Virus record (IMG/VR): IMGVR_UViG_3300009374_000036
Coordinates: 1-24,946 of that record
Source: a virus
Direction: 5' to 3' (one strand)
Length of the DNA: 24,946 nt
The translations under genes and the position numbers were made by a program. Shown piece after piece: positions 1-10,300 of this stretch; position 1 is the first letter of the stretch, and each line of letters starts with the position of its first letter. Below the pieces are notes generated by a model. The model worked only from the letters and a program-made list of their open reading frames with translations, did not search any database and was not told the origin of the DNA.

Positions 1-3000
1 AGGAACATCTAGAGGATCTTCAGCAACAATTTCAATTTTCACTCTAAATGTTGAGAATGAATTATGAGTAAATGCTGCCTTTCTATGAAGATCATCTGTC
101 TGTAAATCTCTTAAATATGATGGTACACTTGGAACTAGTTCCCATTCACTAAATTGTTCTCCAGGGTGAAGTACTACAGAAGATGCTGTTAGTGAAGAAT
201 CTCTCATAATAAGATCTCCCACTTCAGGATTACCAGAGCCACCATTACTAGATCCAGTATGTATATCTTCAGCAGTTAGTTCTTTACCGAGATCAGTTTG
301 TAGCATCATTGGTTTCCATTCTAATTGAGTTTCATTAGAGATAACTCTTGCTAGTGGTGCTGTAATATCTGCACCTTGACCCTGTGAATCAAACTCTACG
401 TGACGAATACCTTCACCATTAACATACATTGGATGAATCCAAATCTTTTTAGGAGTAGATCCATCATTATTATGTGTCAATATAAATCCTTTATCATCCT
501 CTGCCGCATCATTAATTTCAGATAGATATAATCTACCCTTAATACCGTGATGATCCAGACTAGTAGGATCTGAATCTTTATACTCAGTGATTTCATAAGA
601 TTCAATAATAGCATAAGAATCCCAAGTTTGTGTTTCTGCTTCATATGCTGAGTATGTTGGTTCAGCGTTATCACTAGTAGTAATAACAATAATATTTCTA
701 TATGATTCTAATGCCAGATATGTTTGTGCAATATCAGAACGACAATCAATTTCAATATATTGTTGTGGAGCACCATCTGTGTTATAATAGAATCTTACAT
801 CTCCACCACTAATACCTTCCATTACGGATGCGTATATACGTAGTGAATTTGCAGGTTTATTAAGTGTAACTGGTTTAGTAATGTATATACCAGGAATACG
901 ATCACCAGCAATCAATTCTCTTCCGTCCCCAGCAAATACTTTTGCTTGATTACCAAGATATTGAGTACCACTTAACTTCTCATAGTAATGAGTAAGATTA
1001 TTTTCTAATATAAGATTTGTTCTTTCTCTTGCAATGAATGGAGTTATGTTATCATATTTAGATGCCAGCGTACCTCTCAAGAAGATTGGTTTAGCTTTCA
1101 TTCTTTCAATTTCAGTTGAATCAGTATTACTAGCTTCTGAATCAATGAATGACATTCTTCCATTGAAATTGTCTTTAACACCAGCTTTTAATGTCGTCCA
1201 ATTAAATCCATCTGTACTCCACTCCCAACCAATTGCAGTATTTTCTGGCTCGGCTTGAGTTGTGTTTAATAGATATGTTGTTGCATCAATTCCTTCAAAT
1301 AATTTATAATCATCAAATCCTGCCCCTATACCAACTTTAGGTGTTAGAATTACTTGTGCAAGTTTATCATTATCAAATTTACATCTATTCATCTTAAACA
1401 TCACATCAGATTCTTGCATTGGATTCCAAGTAGAACCATTCTGAGACTTAAACATCACACCAATATATGGTTGTTTAGTGATAATATTTCCAGTAGTAAC
1501 ATCAGACTGACCAATTGTTGATGTGAATACTTCATATTCATCACAGTCTGATAATAATACAAAACAATATTCTTGAGCAAAGTCTAGATATATTGGGGAA
1601 GTAAATGAGAATTTAGTACTTGATGGTACTACTCCAGCATCACCAGAAGATGTTACTTTATCTGGATGCAAATTAACAACAGAACCTGGTATTACCATAT
1701 TAGTAGGAATACCATTTTGCATAGTTCTTAATTCTAATGTCACATTAGTATTTTTATTAGGACTACTTGTTGATGGTTTTCTTGAGAACCAGCATTCAAT
1801 GGAAGATAGATATAAACCCTCTTCGAGTGCCCTGTGCTTAATATCACCATTATTATCTCTAACATCTTCAACAAAGTCTGTCAAGAAAGATTGTGCTAGA
1901 GGATCTGACCAACGAATGGTTCTAGATCTTGAATCTGTTACAATTTGTTGTGTAGTTCTTTCTCTAGAAATCCACTCTTGTTCAACCATTGGTACATCAT
2001 AAGAAAGAATTGTATCTCTCTTGGTTTGCATAGTACCGAACGCTGTATAGTTTGCTTCACCAGCAGTAGTATCAGATGGAGATTGAATTCTAAGAGTCTT
2101 TGTACCGACAGAGAATATACCACCTGGCATATGAAATACACCTTTAACATTTCCTGATGAGTCAGTTGATAAATGATATTTTTTAGATGTATCATTATCA
2201 ATAGGATATTCACCAAGAGAATATTTACCAGTAGTAGTATCATTCATCATCATATTAATACCATCCCAATCAACAACATCAATTGCTTGTTGACTAATAA
2301 TCTTATTTGACGGTACTATTTGATCAACACCCTGTCTAGGTGATGTTATCATTTCCGATAACTCCCAAGGAGTTCTAATTCTTAATTTTAGATCATTTGA
2401 CTGTGAACCAAAGGTTTTACTTTCCCATTCACTACTCCAAATATTCTTCAAGTATGATTTATTAAATCCTTCAGGACCAACAATCTGACTTAAATATATG
2501 ATAGCTTCACTATTTGCACTATCAGCTACCATACCCATAATATATGCATATGTACCTGACCAAACATCATTGTATATTGTACCAAGACCAGCAACATTCC
2601 ACTTCATTTGCTTTAAGTTTGCAAATCCGTGGAAATTATCTCTTCTCGCATCATATGGGAATGTTTTGAAAATCGACCCACCACTATGATCCTCTATTGA
2701 AGTATCATTACTATCATCATCAGTGATATATGTAGAAATCCAAGAATTAGTTAATCTCTCCGATACATAATCAAACGTTTCTTGCCAAGACCAAGTTTTA
2801 TAATTTGCAATCTTTACTTTGATATATGGCGCTCCAACAATCGGATGATTCGCAATATTAGTATCATCTAATTCTTCCACTTTACGTTCATTTAATGTAG
2901 GAATTGAATGAGATGTATAATTGATCATATTGATACCATCAAAATAGATATCAACAATTTCATTTGGTTTGAATCCAGTTCCCTCAAATTCAATATCCAT

Positions 3001-6000
3001 TGATCTCATCTTATTAACAACTGAAACATCAACAACATAGTTACCAATATTTTCTTTAACATTGCTTGATGATATCTGATTAATGATACCCTCTTCAGTT
3101 GTCTCTAGAGTTTGTACACCAGATCTAGTTGATGTTTGTGTAGCACCATTCCAATTTCCACCCTGCCAATTACCCCACGAATCCCAAGAAGTACCAACAA
3201 TTCTATCACTAGTATTTTGTACATCCATAGTCAATGCAAGAGGGGCATTTAGAGCATTCCACATTTCTGTTGTATCACCCTGATCCATTTCAACAGTCAA
3301 TGGTGAAATATCTCTAGTTTCTACCCACGAATCACTTGATGGAGTCAATTCTAAGAATCCAGCATATCTAAACACATTGTATGGATTAATATTCATTACA
3401 CCACTTGAATATGTTTGTTCTAAAATTGGAACTTCTTTATAAGTTAAAGTATATGTTTTACTTGTTATTTTGATACCACCATCATCACTAGATGATGTTG
3501 CATTATCATACATTGTATTGTTGTTATCAACTACACCCGTAAGAAAGTTTATACCAGTGTCCATAGAATAACCATCTAGATCAATTGTAGTTTGACCATC
3601 ATAAATTGAAGGATATTCTAATCCAGCATTACTAGTCTTTAACCAAGAATGTTCGAACTGAACATTATTTGCTTCTGCCGGGGATGTTAAGAATCCACCC
3701 GAAATAGAACACCAATAATCACCATTAGTGATATCACCAATTGCATGACTAGTAAAATTATCTGTTAGAATACCATTCTTAAATGCTTCCATAGTACCCG
3801 TAGCATCATTAATTGAAGTTTCTAATGCAGATTTTTCTAGTAATGATAATGATGTATAGTATTCAAGTCTATTAATTCTTTCTTCTAGACTTCCAATATC
3901 AGCCATTGTATAACGCTTATAATCAATAGCATTAAATTTAATATCAGAGCCGTGTCTTAGATAAGGTGGAATAGTCATTGTATATAATGACAATGTATTC
4001 ACTTGATCAGCAGGTGGCTTAGGATTTAGTGCTGGTATTCCATTTAGCGTTGTAATTGTATTATTTGTTGTAAGAACTAGTTTATCTATTCTGGACATAT
4101 AATATTCATATGAAATAGATAGAGAAGATTGAGGAACAACAATATCAGTTGTAGATTCATTAGAAATAGGTCTCAAATCAACACAATCTCGAAGAACAAA
4201 TTCTTTTCCTGAATTCTTTGATATATATCTGACAGGAGTTGTCTTATACTCATCTGAATATGATCCAACAGTTAATATACCACTATTATTTGTACGAGTA
4301 AAGTATGTGTAGGACACCGTTACTGAAGATCCTAAATCACTACTAACATCAGAACCAAGATAAACGAGTCCACCAGATCCATATACTAAATCTCTTTGAC
4401 CATTATCTATTGAGAATCTATGCGACATCTCTTCTCCATTAGAAGAAATAATAGACTTAACGTGATTGATATCAGCTTTAGATAATGGAATTCTATTACC
4501 TTCCATTGAAGAAACATTAACAGTTTCTGTAAAATCAAAGATTTCCGTCTTTTCAATACCACCAATGTTTGATTGTTTAACTTGATAATATACAGATAAA
4601 TTACCTGTAGGTTCATTAGGAAGTGTAAACGAAAGCTGTGTGTTAGGATTCACATTGGCTGGTTGAAGATCAACTTCCCAAATTTCATTATTATCATCAA
4701 CAACAATGATGTATTGATTATCACTAATAGATTCTGTGTTAGTATCATTTACTGTAACTACAGCACCACTACCAGAAGAATAATTTACATTATCTTTCAC
4801 ACGATTAACATATCTTGTAGCTGTAGAAACAACTTTAATATTCTCTTCTGGAAGATCGAATACTAAATTACCAGAGTAGTTTCCTTGAATACCATTCTGA
4901 ATCTTAATATTTGGACCACTTTCAGCTCCAGTCGCTTCATCAAAATATTGAAGTTCTGCTACAGAGTTATTAATAACAGTCTCATTACCACTCTCAAATG
5001 GATACTCAAAATATATCTCATATTGAGAAACTCCAGATGCAGAAGTACTAATTCTTCTAAAGTTTCTAACTTTTGCTACACCAATCTTGCCGCCAGTTGA
5101 ATTCTTTATATTATATTTGTGACCATTTTGAATCTGAGGAAATCCACCACTAAATGTATCTTGAACATATTCAAGTCCTGTAGAATGTGTTCCATCAGTC
5201 TTAATAGCTTGTGTTAAAAAGAATGGTCCATATTCAACTTGAATATCTCTACCCACAACAGATGTATAATTATCTTCATCATTTTCATCAATCAATGGAG
5301 TATATACATATTCAGATGATGATCTACTAACTCTATATCCGAACACATATGCAGTACCAGGTTCAACTTTAAGACGAACTTGATCTTTGTTATATAGTGG
5401 ATCATTACTAGTCTCTAAAATATCAGGATCTTTATCGATTGTTGCTGTAATTGGGAATCTTCTTACAACATAATTACCAGATTCATCATATGTTCTACGT
5501 GCAAGTGTTCTATCTAATAAACTTGCATCCTTCTCTGGTTGAGATGGAAGAGATATAATTTGACCCTTTTTAGTTTGAGAAATAGAGACAAATTTTGATG
5601 ATGGATATTCTTTTAGTGCATCATTAGAAGTTGTTAGATATAGATTTGCTCTAACTCGATCAGCACCTGGAGCATTAAAGTTATAGTGTCCTGATGCTGG
5701 ATCATTTAATGACATTTCATCACCAGCTTTTACAATCTCTTCTACTAATACTAAACCTAATTTAAGTTTATCAATTGTTTGATCGTGGTCTGCAATTATC
5801 TCTTGTGGTTGTACATAATGAAATGAACCATCCATATAGAATACGCCAGCATCAATATATGCTAATGTACCTTTACCGATAGCATCTTCTTCATTAACAA
5901 TCTTTGTATTGATAATAACATCCGATTCAGTCCAAATACTATCACCGATAGCAAATTCACCAATTGATGTATCAATATATTCGAAGAATACATATTTAGA

Positions 6001-6360
6001 ATAGTCTTTCTTCTCTTTGATTGTACCATCTTCATTATAAAATGTGACTTCTTTACCAATATGAGTTACTTTACATTTTGCTTTATTTGCACCATTAGTA
6101 AATACTAAACCTACATATTCGTTGGTTGGAATTCCAGCTACTTTGAAATATTGACGTTCGCCAGAACCAATCTTGCCACCTTCAATCTTATCACCATTTA
6201 CGAAGAATGCTTTGGACACTCTACGTAATTGATTCTTGAACATAGATTGAATCTGTGTTAATTCTCTAGCTTGAACTGCACGACCAGGATTGAATACAAT
6301 CTGAGTAAATCGTTTTGTCTCATCAAAATCATCATAGTATGGTTTAATATTTAAATCCAT
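1..6360 (-). CDS. Giant virion structural protein, DUF4815-like, C-terminus beyond window
   Basis: I read the frame triplet by triplet from the ATG at 6358-6360 to position 1 and found no stop, so at least 2,120 codons are present and the C-terminus lies outside the window. The start follows gp8 by 15 bases with an AGGGA-like ribosome binding site. The N-terminus (residues 1-60, with NPGRAVQARELTQIQ) resembles the DUF4815 family of phage tail-fibre and baseplate proteins. Residues 819-869 look helical (MADIGSLEERINRLEYY, then SLLEKSALE). DPLAQSF at residues 1486-1492 is a motif I know from large structural proteins of cyanophage-type T4-like phages. The rest is mostly beta-rich, with many Asn, Thr and Ser. 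Its place after gp8 is where T4 has gp9 and gp10, so a peripheral baseplate or fibre-attachment role is likely, but this is inference. The family name is from memory. Confidence 0.85.
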   Translation of the reverse strand, partial: MDLNIKPYYDDFDETKRFTQIVFNPGRAVQARELTQIQSMFKNQLRRVSKAFFVNGDKIEGGKIGSGERQYFKVAGIPTNEYVGLVFTNGANKAKCKVTHIGKEVTFYNEDGTIKEKKDYSKYVFFEYIDTSIGEFAIGDSIWTESDVIINTKIVNEEDAIGKGTLAYIDAGVFYMDGSFHYVQPQEIIADHDQTIDKLKLGLVLVEEIVKAGDEMSLNDPASGHYNFNAPGADRVRANLYLTTSNDALKEYPSSKFVSISQTKKGQIISLPSQPEKDASLLDRTLARRTYDESGNYVVRRFPITATIDKDPDILETSNDPLYNKDQVRLKVEPGTAYVFGYRVSRSSSEYVYTPLIDENDEDNYTSVVGRDIQVEYGPFFLTQAIKTDGTHSTGLEYVQDTFSGGFPQIQNGHKYNIKNSTGGKIGVAKVRNFRRISTSASGVSQYEIYFEYPFESGNETVINNSVAELQYFDEATGAESGPNIKIQNGIQGNYSGNLVFDLPEENIKVVSTATRYVNRVKDNVNYSSGSGAVVTVNDTNTESISDNQYIIVVDDNNEIWEVDLQPANVNPNTQLSFTLPNEPTGNLSVYYQVKQSNIGGIEKTEIFDFTETVNVSSMEGNRIPLSKADINHVKSIISSNGEEMSHRFSIDNGQRDLVYGSGGLVYLGSDVSSDLGSSVTVSYTYFTRTNNSGILTVGSYSDEYKTTPVRYISKNSGKEFVLRDCVDLRPISNESTTDIVVPQSSLSISYEYYMSRIDKLVLTTNNTITTLNGIPALNPKPPADQVNTLSLYTMTIPPYLRHGSDIKFNAIDYKRYTMADIGSLEERINRLEYYTSLSLLEKSALETSINDATGTMEAFKNGILTDNFTSHAIGDITNGDYWCSISGGFLTSPAEANNVQFEHSWLKTSNAGLEYPSIYDGQTTIDLDGYSMDTGINFLTGVVDNNNTMYDNATSSSDDGGIKITSKTYTLTYKEVPILEQTYSSGVMNINPYNVFRYAGFLELTPSSDSWVETRDISPLTVEMDQGDTTEMWNALNAPLALTMDVQNTSDRIVGTSWDSWGNWQGGNWNGATQTSTRSGVQTLETTEEGIINQISSSNVKENIGNYVVDVSVVNKMRSMDIEFEGTGFKPNEIVDIYFDGINMINYTSHSIPTLNERKVEELDDTNIANHPIVGAPYIKVKIANYKTWSWQETFDYVSERLTNSWISTYITDDDSNDTSIEDHSGGSIFKTFPYDARRDNFHGFANLKQMKWNVAGLGTIYNDVWSGTYAYIMGMVADSANSEAIIYLSQIVGPEGFNKSYLKNIWSSEWESKTFGSQSNDLKLRIRTPWELSEMITSPRQGVDQIVPSNKIISQQAIDVVDWDGINMMMNDTTTGKYSLGEYPIDNDTSKKYHLSTDSSGNVKGVFHMPGGIFSVGTKTLRIQSPSDTTAGEANYTAFGTMQTKRDTILSYDVPMVEQEWISRERTTQQIVTDSRSRTIRWSDPLAQSFLTDFVEDVRDNNGDIKHRALEEGLYLSSIECWFSRKPSTSSPNKNTNVTLELRTMQNGIPTNMVIPGSVVNLHPDKVTSSGDAGVVPSSTKFSFTSPIYLDFAQEYCFVLLSDCDEYEVFTSTIGQSDVTTGNIITKQPYIGVMFKSQNGSTWNPMQESDVMFKMNRCKFDNDKLAQVILTPKVGIGAGFDDYKLFEGIDATTYLLNTTQAEPENTAIGWEWSTDGFNWTTLKAGVKDNFNGRMSFIDSEASNTDSTEIERMKAKPIFLRGTLASKYDNITPFIARERTNLILENNLTHYYEKLSGTQYLGNQAKVFAGDGRELIAGDRIPGIYITKPVTLNKPANSLRIYASVMEGISGGDVRFYYNTDGAPQQYIEIDCRSDIAQTYLALESYRNIIVITTSDNAEPTYSAYEAETQTWDSYAIIESYEITEYKDSDPTSLDHHGIKGRLYLSEINDAAEDDKGFILTHNNDGSTPKKIWIHPMYVNGEGIRHVEFDSQGQGADITAPLARVISNETQLEWKPMMLQTDLGKELTAEDIHTGSSNGGSGNPEVGDLIMRDSSLTASSVVLHPGEQFSEWELVPSVPSYLRDLQTDDLHRKAAFTHNSFSTFRVKIEIVAEDPLDVP

Positions 6361-6375
6361 TGTATTTTCCCTTTA

Positions 6376-7341
6376 TTAAAATTCTACGATAAGTCGAATT
6401 TCTTCAACTTGATCATCCGAACGATTTAGTGGTAATCTATTCTCAAGATAGAAAATTGAACCAGAATCTTCTTTTAGTGTTGGAATAATATATTCTCCCT
6501 GCGCATTAGTCAGAATATATTCATCAGCTACAGTTTCACCATAATGAATAAAGTCTCTAGCTAATGCAGTATCGTTTTGATATTCAGCATTTAATTCTGG
6601 ATCAAGCATTAGTGCAATTTGTCTAATACGCTTATTAGGAATAAGTGAATCATCCAATTTCTTTTTCATCATTACGTGTCTACATTTAGCGATAGAAATT
6701 GCATTTTCTTTACCATATGTATTTTGAAGAATTGTTGTTCCAGATCCAAAAGGTACTGGAAGATATAAACTTGTCATAAACTTTTCACGAATGAATTCAT
6801 TCATGTCATACAAGAACTGCCAAGAATACCCATCATCATAGTGAAATAGACCAGGAAGAATGTTTCCTGGATTATTTGTATCTTCTACATTACCTTCATA
6901 TCCTACTGGCTTATATGTAGAATCTGATTGTTCAGTTGTACCTGCAACATAACCAACTTCTTTACACTCATAAACATAATATTCATTATTATGAATTGAT
7001 ACAACAACATCGCCAATGTTATACATAAAGTTAGATTGATAATCTTTACGAATTAGTACAGGAGAGATCTCATCACGATAAATACGAATTGCAGAGATAA
7101 TATTATCCCAAAAATCATAGATGTGTGTTGGATCATCAGAAGATGGTTCGGGCACCTTAAATGCTCTATCATATTCTGGACGATTATTAGCATCATTCGG
7201 CCAAGCATCCTGTCGTCCAATCCCTAGATAAACGTGTCGAATATCTGATTCAGTTGTGTTTTCGTCTTGAGTATAATCAATAGAATCAACAAAGTTGATC
7301 GTATGAATTGTTCTAAATTCCGCCGTTACTACACCAGGCAT
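6376..7341 (-). CDS. gp8: Baseplate wedge protein gp8
   Basis: The 321-residue product is close in length to T4 gp8 (334). The C-terminus matches the T4 pattern: an H-x-GE segment at 266-269, then FYLENRLPLNRSDDQVEEIR (297-316), against YMENRPPI and DQTEEI in T4. The N-terminal TAEFRTIHTINFVDSI and the VYLGIGRQDAWPND segment align with the start of T4 gp8. Residues 105-130 form a Y-x-I-GDVV-then-Y-x-C module. The Cys/Trp insertion that T4 gp8 carries just after that point is absent here. Two gp8 dimerise in each wedge and bridge gp7 and gp10 in T4. The start has a good GAGGA ribosome binding site at 7349-7353, and 15 bases separate it from the upstream gene. T4 comparisons are from memory. 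Confidence 0.9.
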   Translation of the reverse strand: MPGVVTAEFRTIHTINFVDSIDYTQDENTTESDIRHVYLGIGRQDAWPNDANNRPEYDRAFKVPEPSSDDPTHIYDFWDNIISAIRIYRDEISPVLIRKDYQSNFMYNIGDVVVSIHNNEYYVYECKEVGYVAGTTEQSDSTYKPVGYEGNVEDTNNPGNILPGLFHYDDGYSWQFLYDMNEFIREKFMTSLYLPVPFGSGTTILQNTYGKENAISIAKCRHVMMKKKLDDSLIPNKRIRQIALMLDPELNAEYQNDTALARDFIHYGETVADEYILTNAQGEYIIPTLKEDSGSIFYLENRLPLNRSDDQVEEIRLIVEF

Positions 7342-7356
7342 ATGTTATTCCTCATT

Positions 7357-10300
7357 TTAATCTTCTTTAATAGCTTTGATTATAAAACTTGTATTAGCAG
7401 AAATATAATCACTTAGTCTTAAATTATTTATATTGATTATTCCAGTATTATAATCAATTGTTCCTACTGGATTCCACTTTTTAATCGTAAGTCTACCAAA
7501 TGGATCGGTTAATAAATTATAGAATCCTTCTATCGGTTCACAAGTAGTTGCATTCATAAAGAATACAAATCCTGTAGTGATAGTTTCATCATTTCCTAAA
7601 TAAGTCCAATACACCTGTCCTTCTGAAAGACTAACATTTAAATCATTATAGATAGGTGATATTGTCTTATTATTTATCTGTCTTGCTTTATAATATGCCC
7701 ACTCTAAATTTGCACCATCCCAATACTTAACAACATCATCAATTGCATATTCGATTGATGAATTCCATAACCTACCTTTCGTATCGAAAAGAGAGTATCG
7801 AGTAATACCATCAATGGAAGCGACTTCTGATATATTTATAGTAGTATCTTTAATAGCATATTTATTCCATATTCCATTATATGTGTTACATACACTTTCT
7901 GACCAACTATCTACACCAATAGGTAATATATAATCACATTGTTCAGTTGTGTAATTCCAGCTACCAATTGAACCTGATGCTGCCAAGCAATTAGATTTAT
8001 TGATTTCTGATCCACCCAAATCTACTAAACACTCTCCAAGTTCTATAGTATATGTAGTATCTTCAGTCTTAATAGGAACAAGTCCCTTAATAAATGGATA
8101 ATCTGACGGGAAGAATGAGTTAGTTTCAGTCTTAATTTGAACAATCTCATCGGGTCTAATGTTTTCATCATATGCATTTGTGGGAGATAAACAAGTCCAA
8201 GTAACTTCATTATCCCAAGTTTGTGCATTTCTACCCAGTTTCCAGATCGGCTCAAATGTACCAGAATTACCTTCGTGAGAAGTTGGTTCTGTCCAAGTTT
8301 CTCCTGCATCAATACAATCACTCTTATCAAATATTGTTGTATCGCTACAATCTCCAATCATATTAGTTGCAATACATCTGAAGTACTTATTATATACGAT
8401 TGGAACTCTTTTCCAAATAATCTTGATGGCTCTATCGTATCTAATAATCGCAGATCCAATCTCATCAAACACTGGTGTTACAGGTCCATCTTGAATGAAT
8501 CCACCCATTTCAACTTGATCAAAATCTGGCATATGAGAATCTAATTGTGCAGATAGTCCACTATCATAAATTTTCTCTACAACAAATGCTGATGTTGGAT
8601 CGTCTGGAGCTCCAACAACATCATCTACTTGATAAGTTGTATTTGGTCTCCAGAGAGATGTTTTAGATGAACTCTGGAATATACCATCAATCCAAATACT
8701 AATGATTGTTTGATTGAATAAATTAACTGATGGTACTAATGATGAAGATCCATCAAAGTCAAAGTAATCAATAGTAGGTTTAAGAATTACAAAATCTGTC
8801 AAATCAATTACTATTACACTTGTATAATCTTCTAATGAATTAATAGTAATTTTATTATTATCATAATCATATACACATTTCTCTGGAGATTGATATACAC
8901 CATCAGCATATACTTCTATATTTGAATCATTTGTAAGATCAAAGTCTAATTGAACTTCTCCATTAGTAGAAGAATATTTATTGAATGTAGGCAAGCTCCA
9001 GCCTGAAATCGGCATACCAGTAACTAGTTTATAATGCTCAATAGAAACTTCTGCTCCATCATTAATACCAATGAAGTCTATATTATTTCCTTGCTCATCA
9101 ATTACATATCCTCTCCAAGTGTTACCTTGACCTTCACATCCAGCTCTATAATTTTGATCAATTCCATTGACTTGAGTATTAGTAATGTCAACATTATTTG
9201 AGTTATAGCAACTAACAGGACTTTGTAATATACCATCTACATATACTTTAATATATGAATCACTTTGAATGTCACCATACATTGCAATACTATCTTCTCC
9301 ATATGCCCAAGTATATCCCGCAGCTTCACATAATCCCTTATCTTGATAGTCTGGATTATTCCAAACATCTGTTCCAGTATTATCTATACAAGAATCACTA
9401 TTTCCACTCCAGACAAAGTTCTCTGGTGAATAATGAACATATTCCATATAGTCTGGATCAATAGTAGTAGTCTGTAAAGTTACTCTAGCATCAATAATTT
9501 CTGGTTGATGATCAATCAAAGTAATCTTATTTTCTTTTCTATTAATTGCGAATACGTGATTCAATTGATGCGAAGTTGCTTTTACAACATCATCAATATT
9601 ATATGTTGTTTGTGGTGTCCAAGTTGGAGCAACAACTTCTGGAAGATTTAGAGATACATCATCACCACTACAAGAAGCAATCTTTTCGTGCATCAATTCT
9701 GATATTTTAATATTTACTTTAGGAACACCAGGTGGTAATTGTTGCATTGTAAATCTACCCAATACAACATCAAATACTACAGTCCAATCTCTACATAAAC
9801 TATGGAATGTTTGTGGATTAATATAACCACCAGAAGCTGATGGAGTCATATTTAATTCATAATCTAAAGATACATCAAATAATGCACCAACATTAATTGT
9901 AGAACCAAGATTATATCTACCAATCAATTGCATCCCAACTGGATGAACATTATCTTTAACAATTGATCTATATTCTGAAATCTGTTGATCTGAATCGATC
10001 ATATATGAGAATTCTTGATAGATGAAATTATCCTGCATTACTTTCTTAGAGTCCAAGAATCCATCTGTTGTATACCAGAATCCTCTTTCTTTAATTATAC
10101 CAGAATCCTCTTCATATTTATTATTTTCTATACCAGTTAGACGACCTCTTCTTACTTTATAACCCTTAGAAGTTGCTAATATAGAATCCCCATAAGCAGA
10201 AAGATTCTCACCAAATCTCTCATTTCTATCATAGAATTCAGCTTCAATTTTTTCTAATTGTGTTGGAACTATCTTAGCTAAATCAAATATATACACTGCA

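Noticed and set aside
7833-7840. A further exact TATAAATA on the minus strand
   Set aside because: It lies about 490 bases before gp8, inside coding sequence, with no gene start nearby; expected by chance in AT-rich DNA.
8221-8544. A 107-codon plus-strand ORF antisense to the giant gene
   Set aside because: Antisense to a well-supported protein, with Cys/Ser/Ile-rich random composition and no recognisable domain. All plus-strand ORFs in the window share this character.
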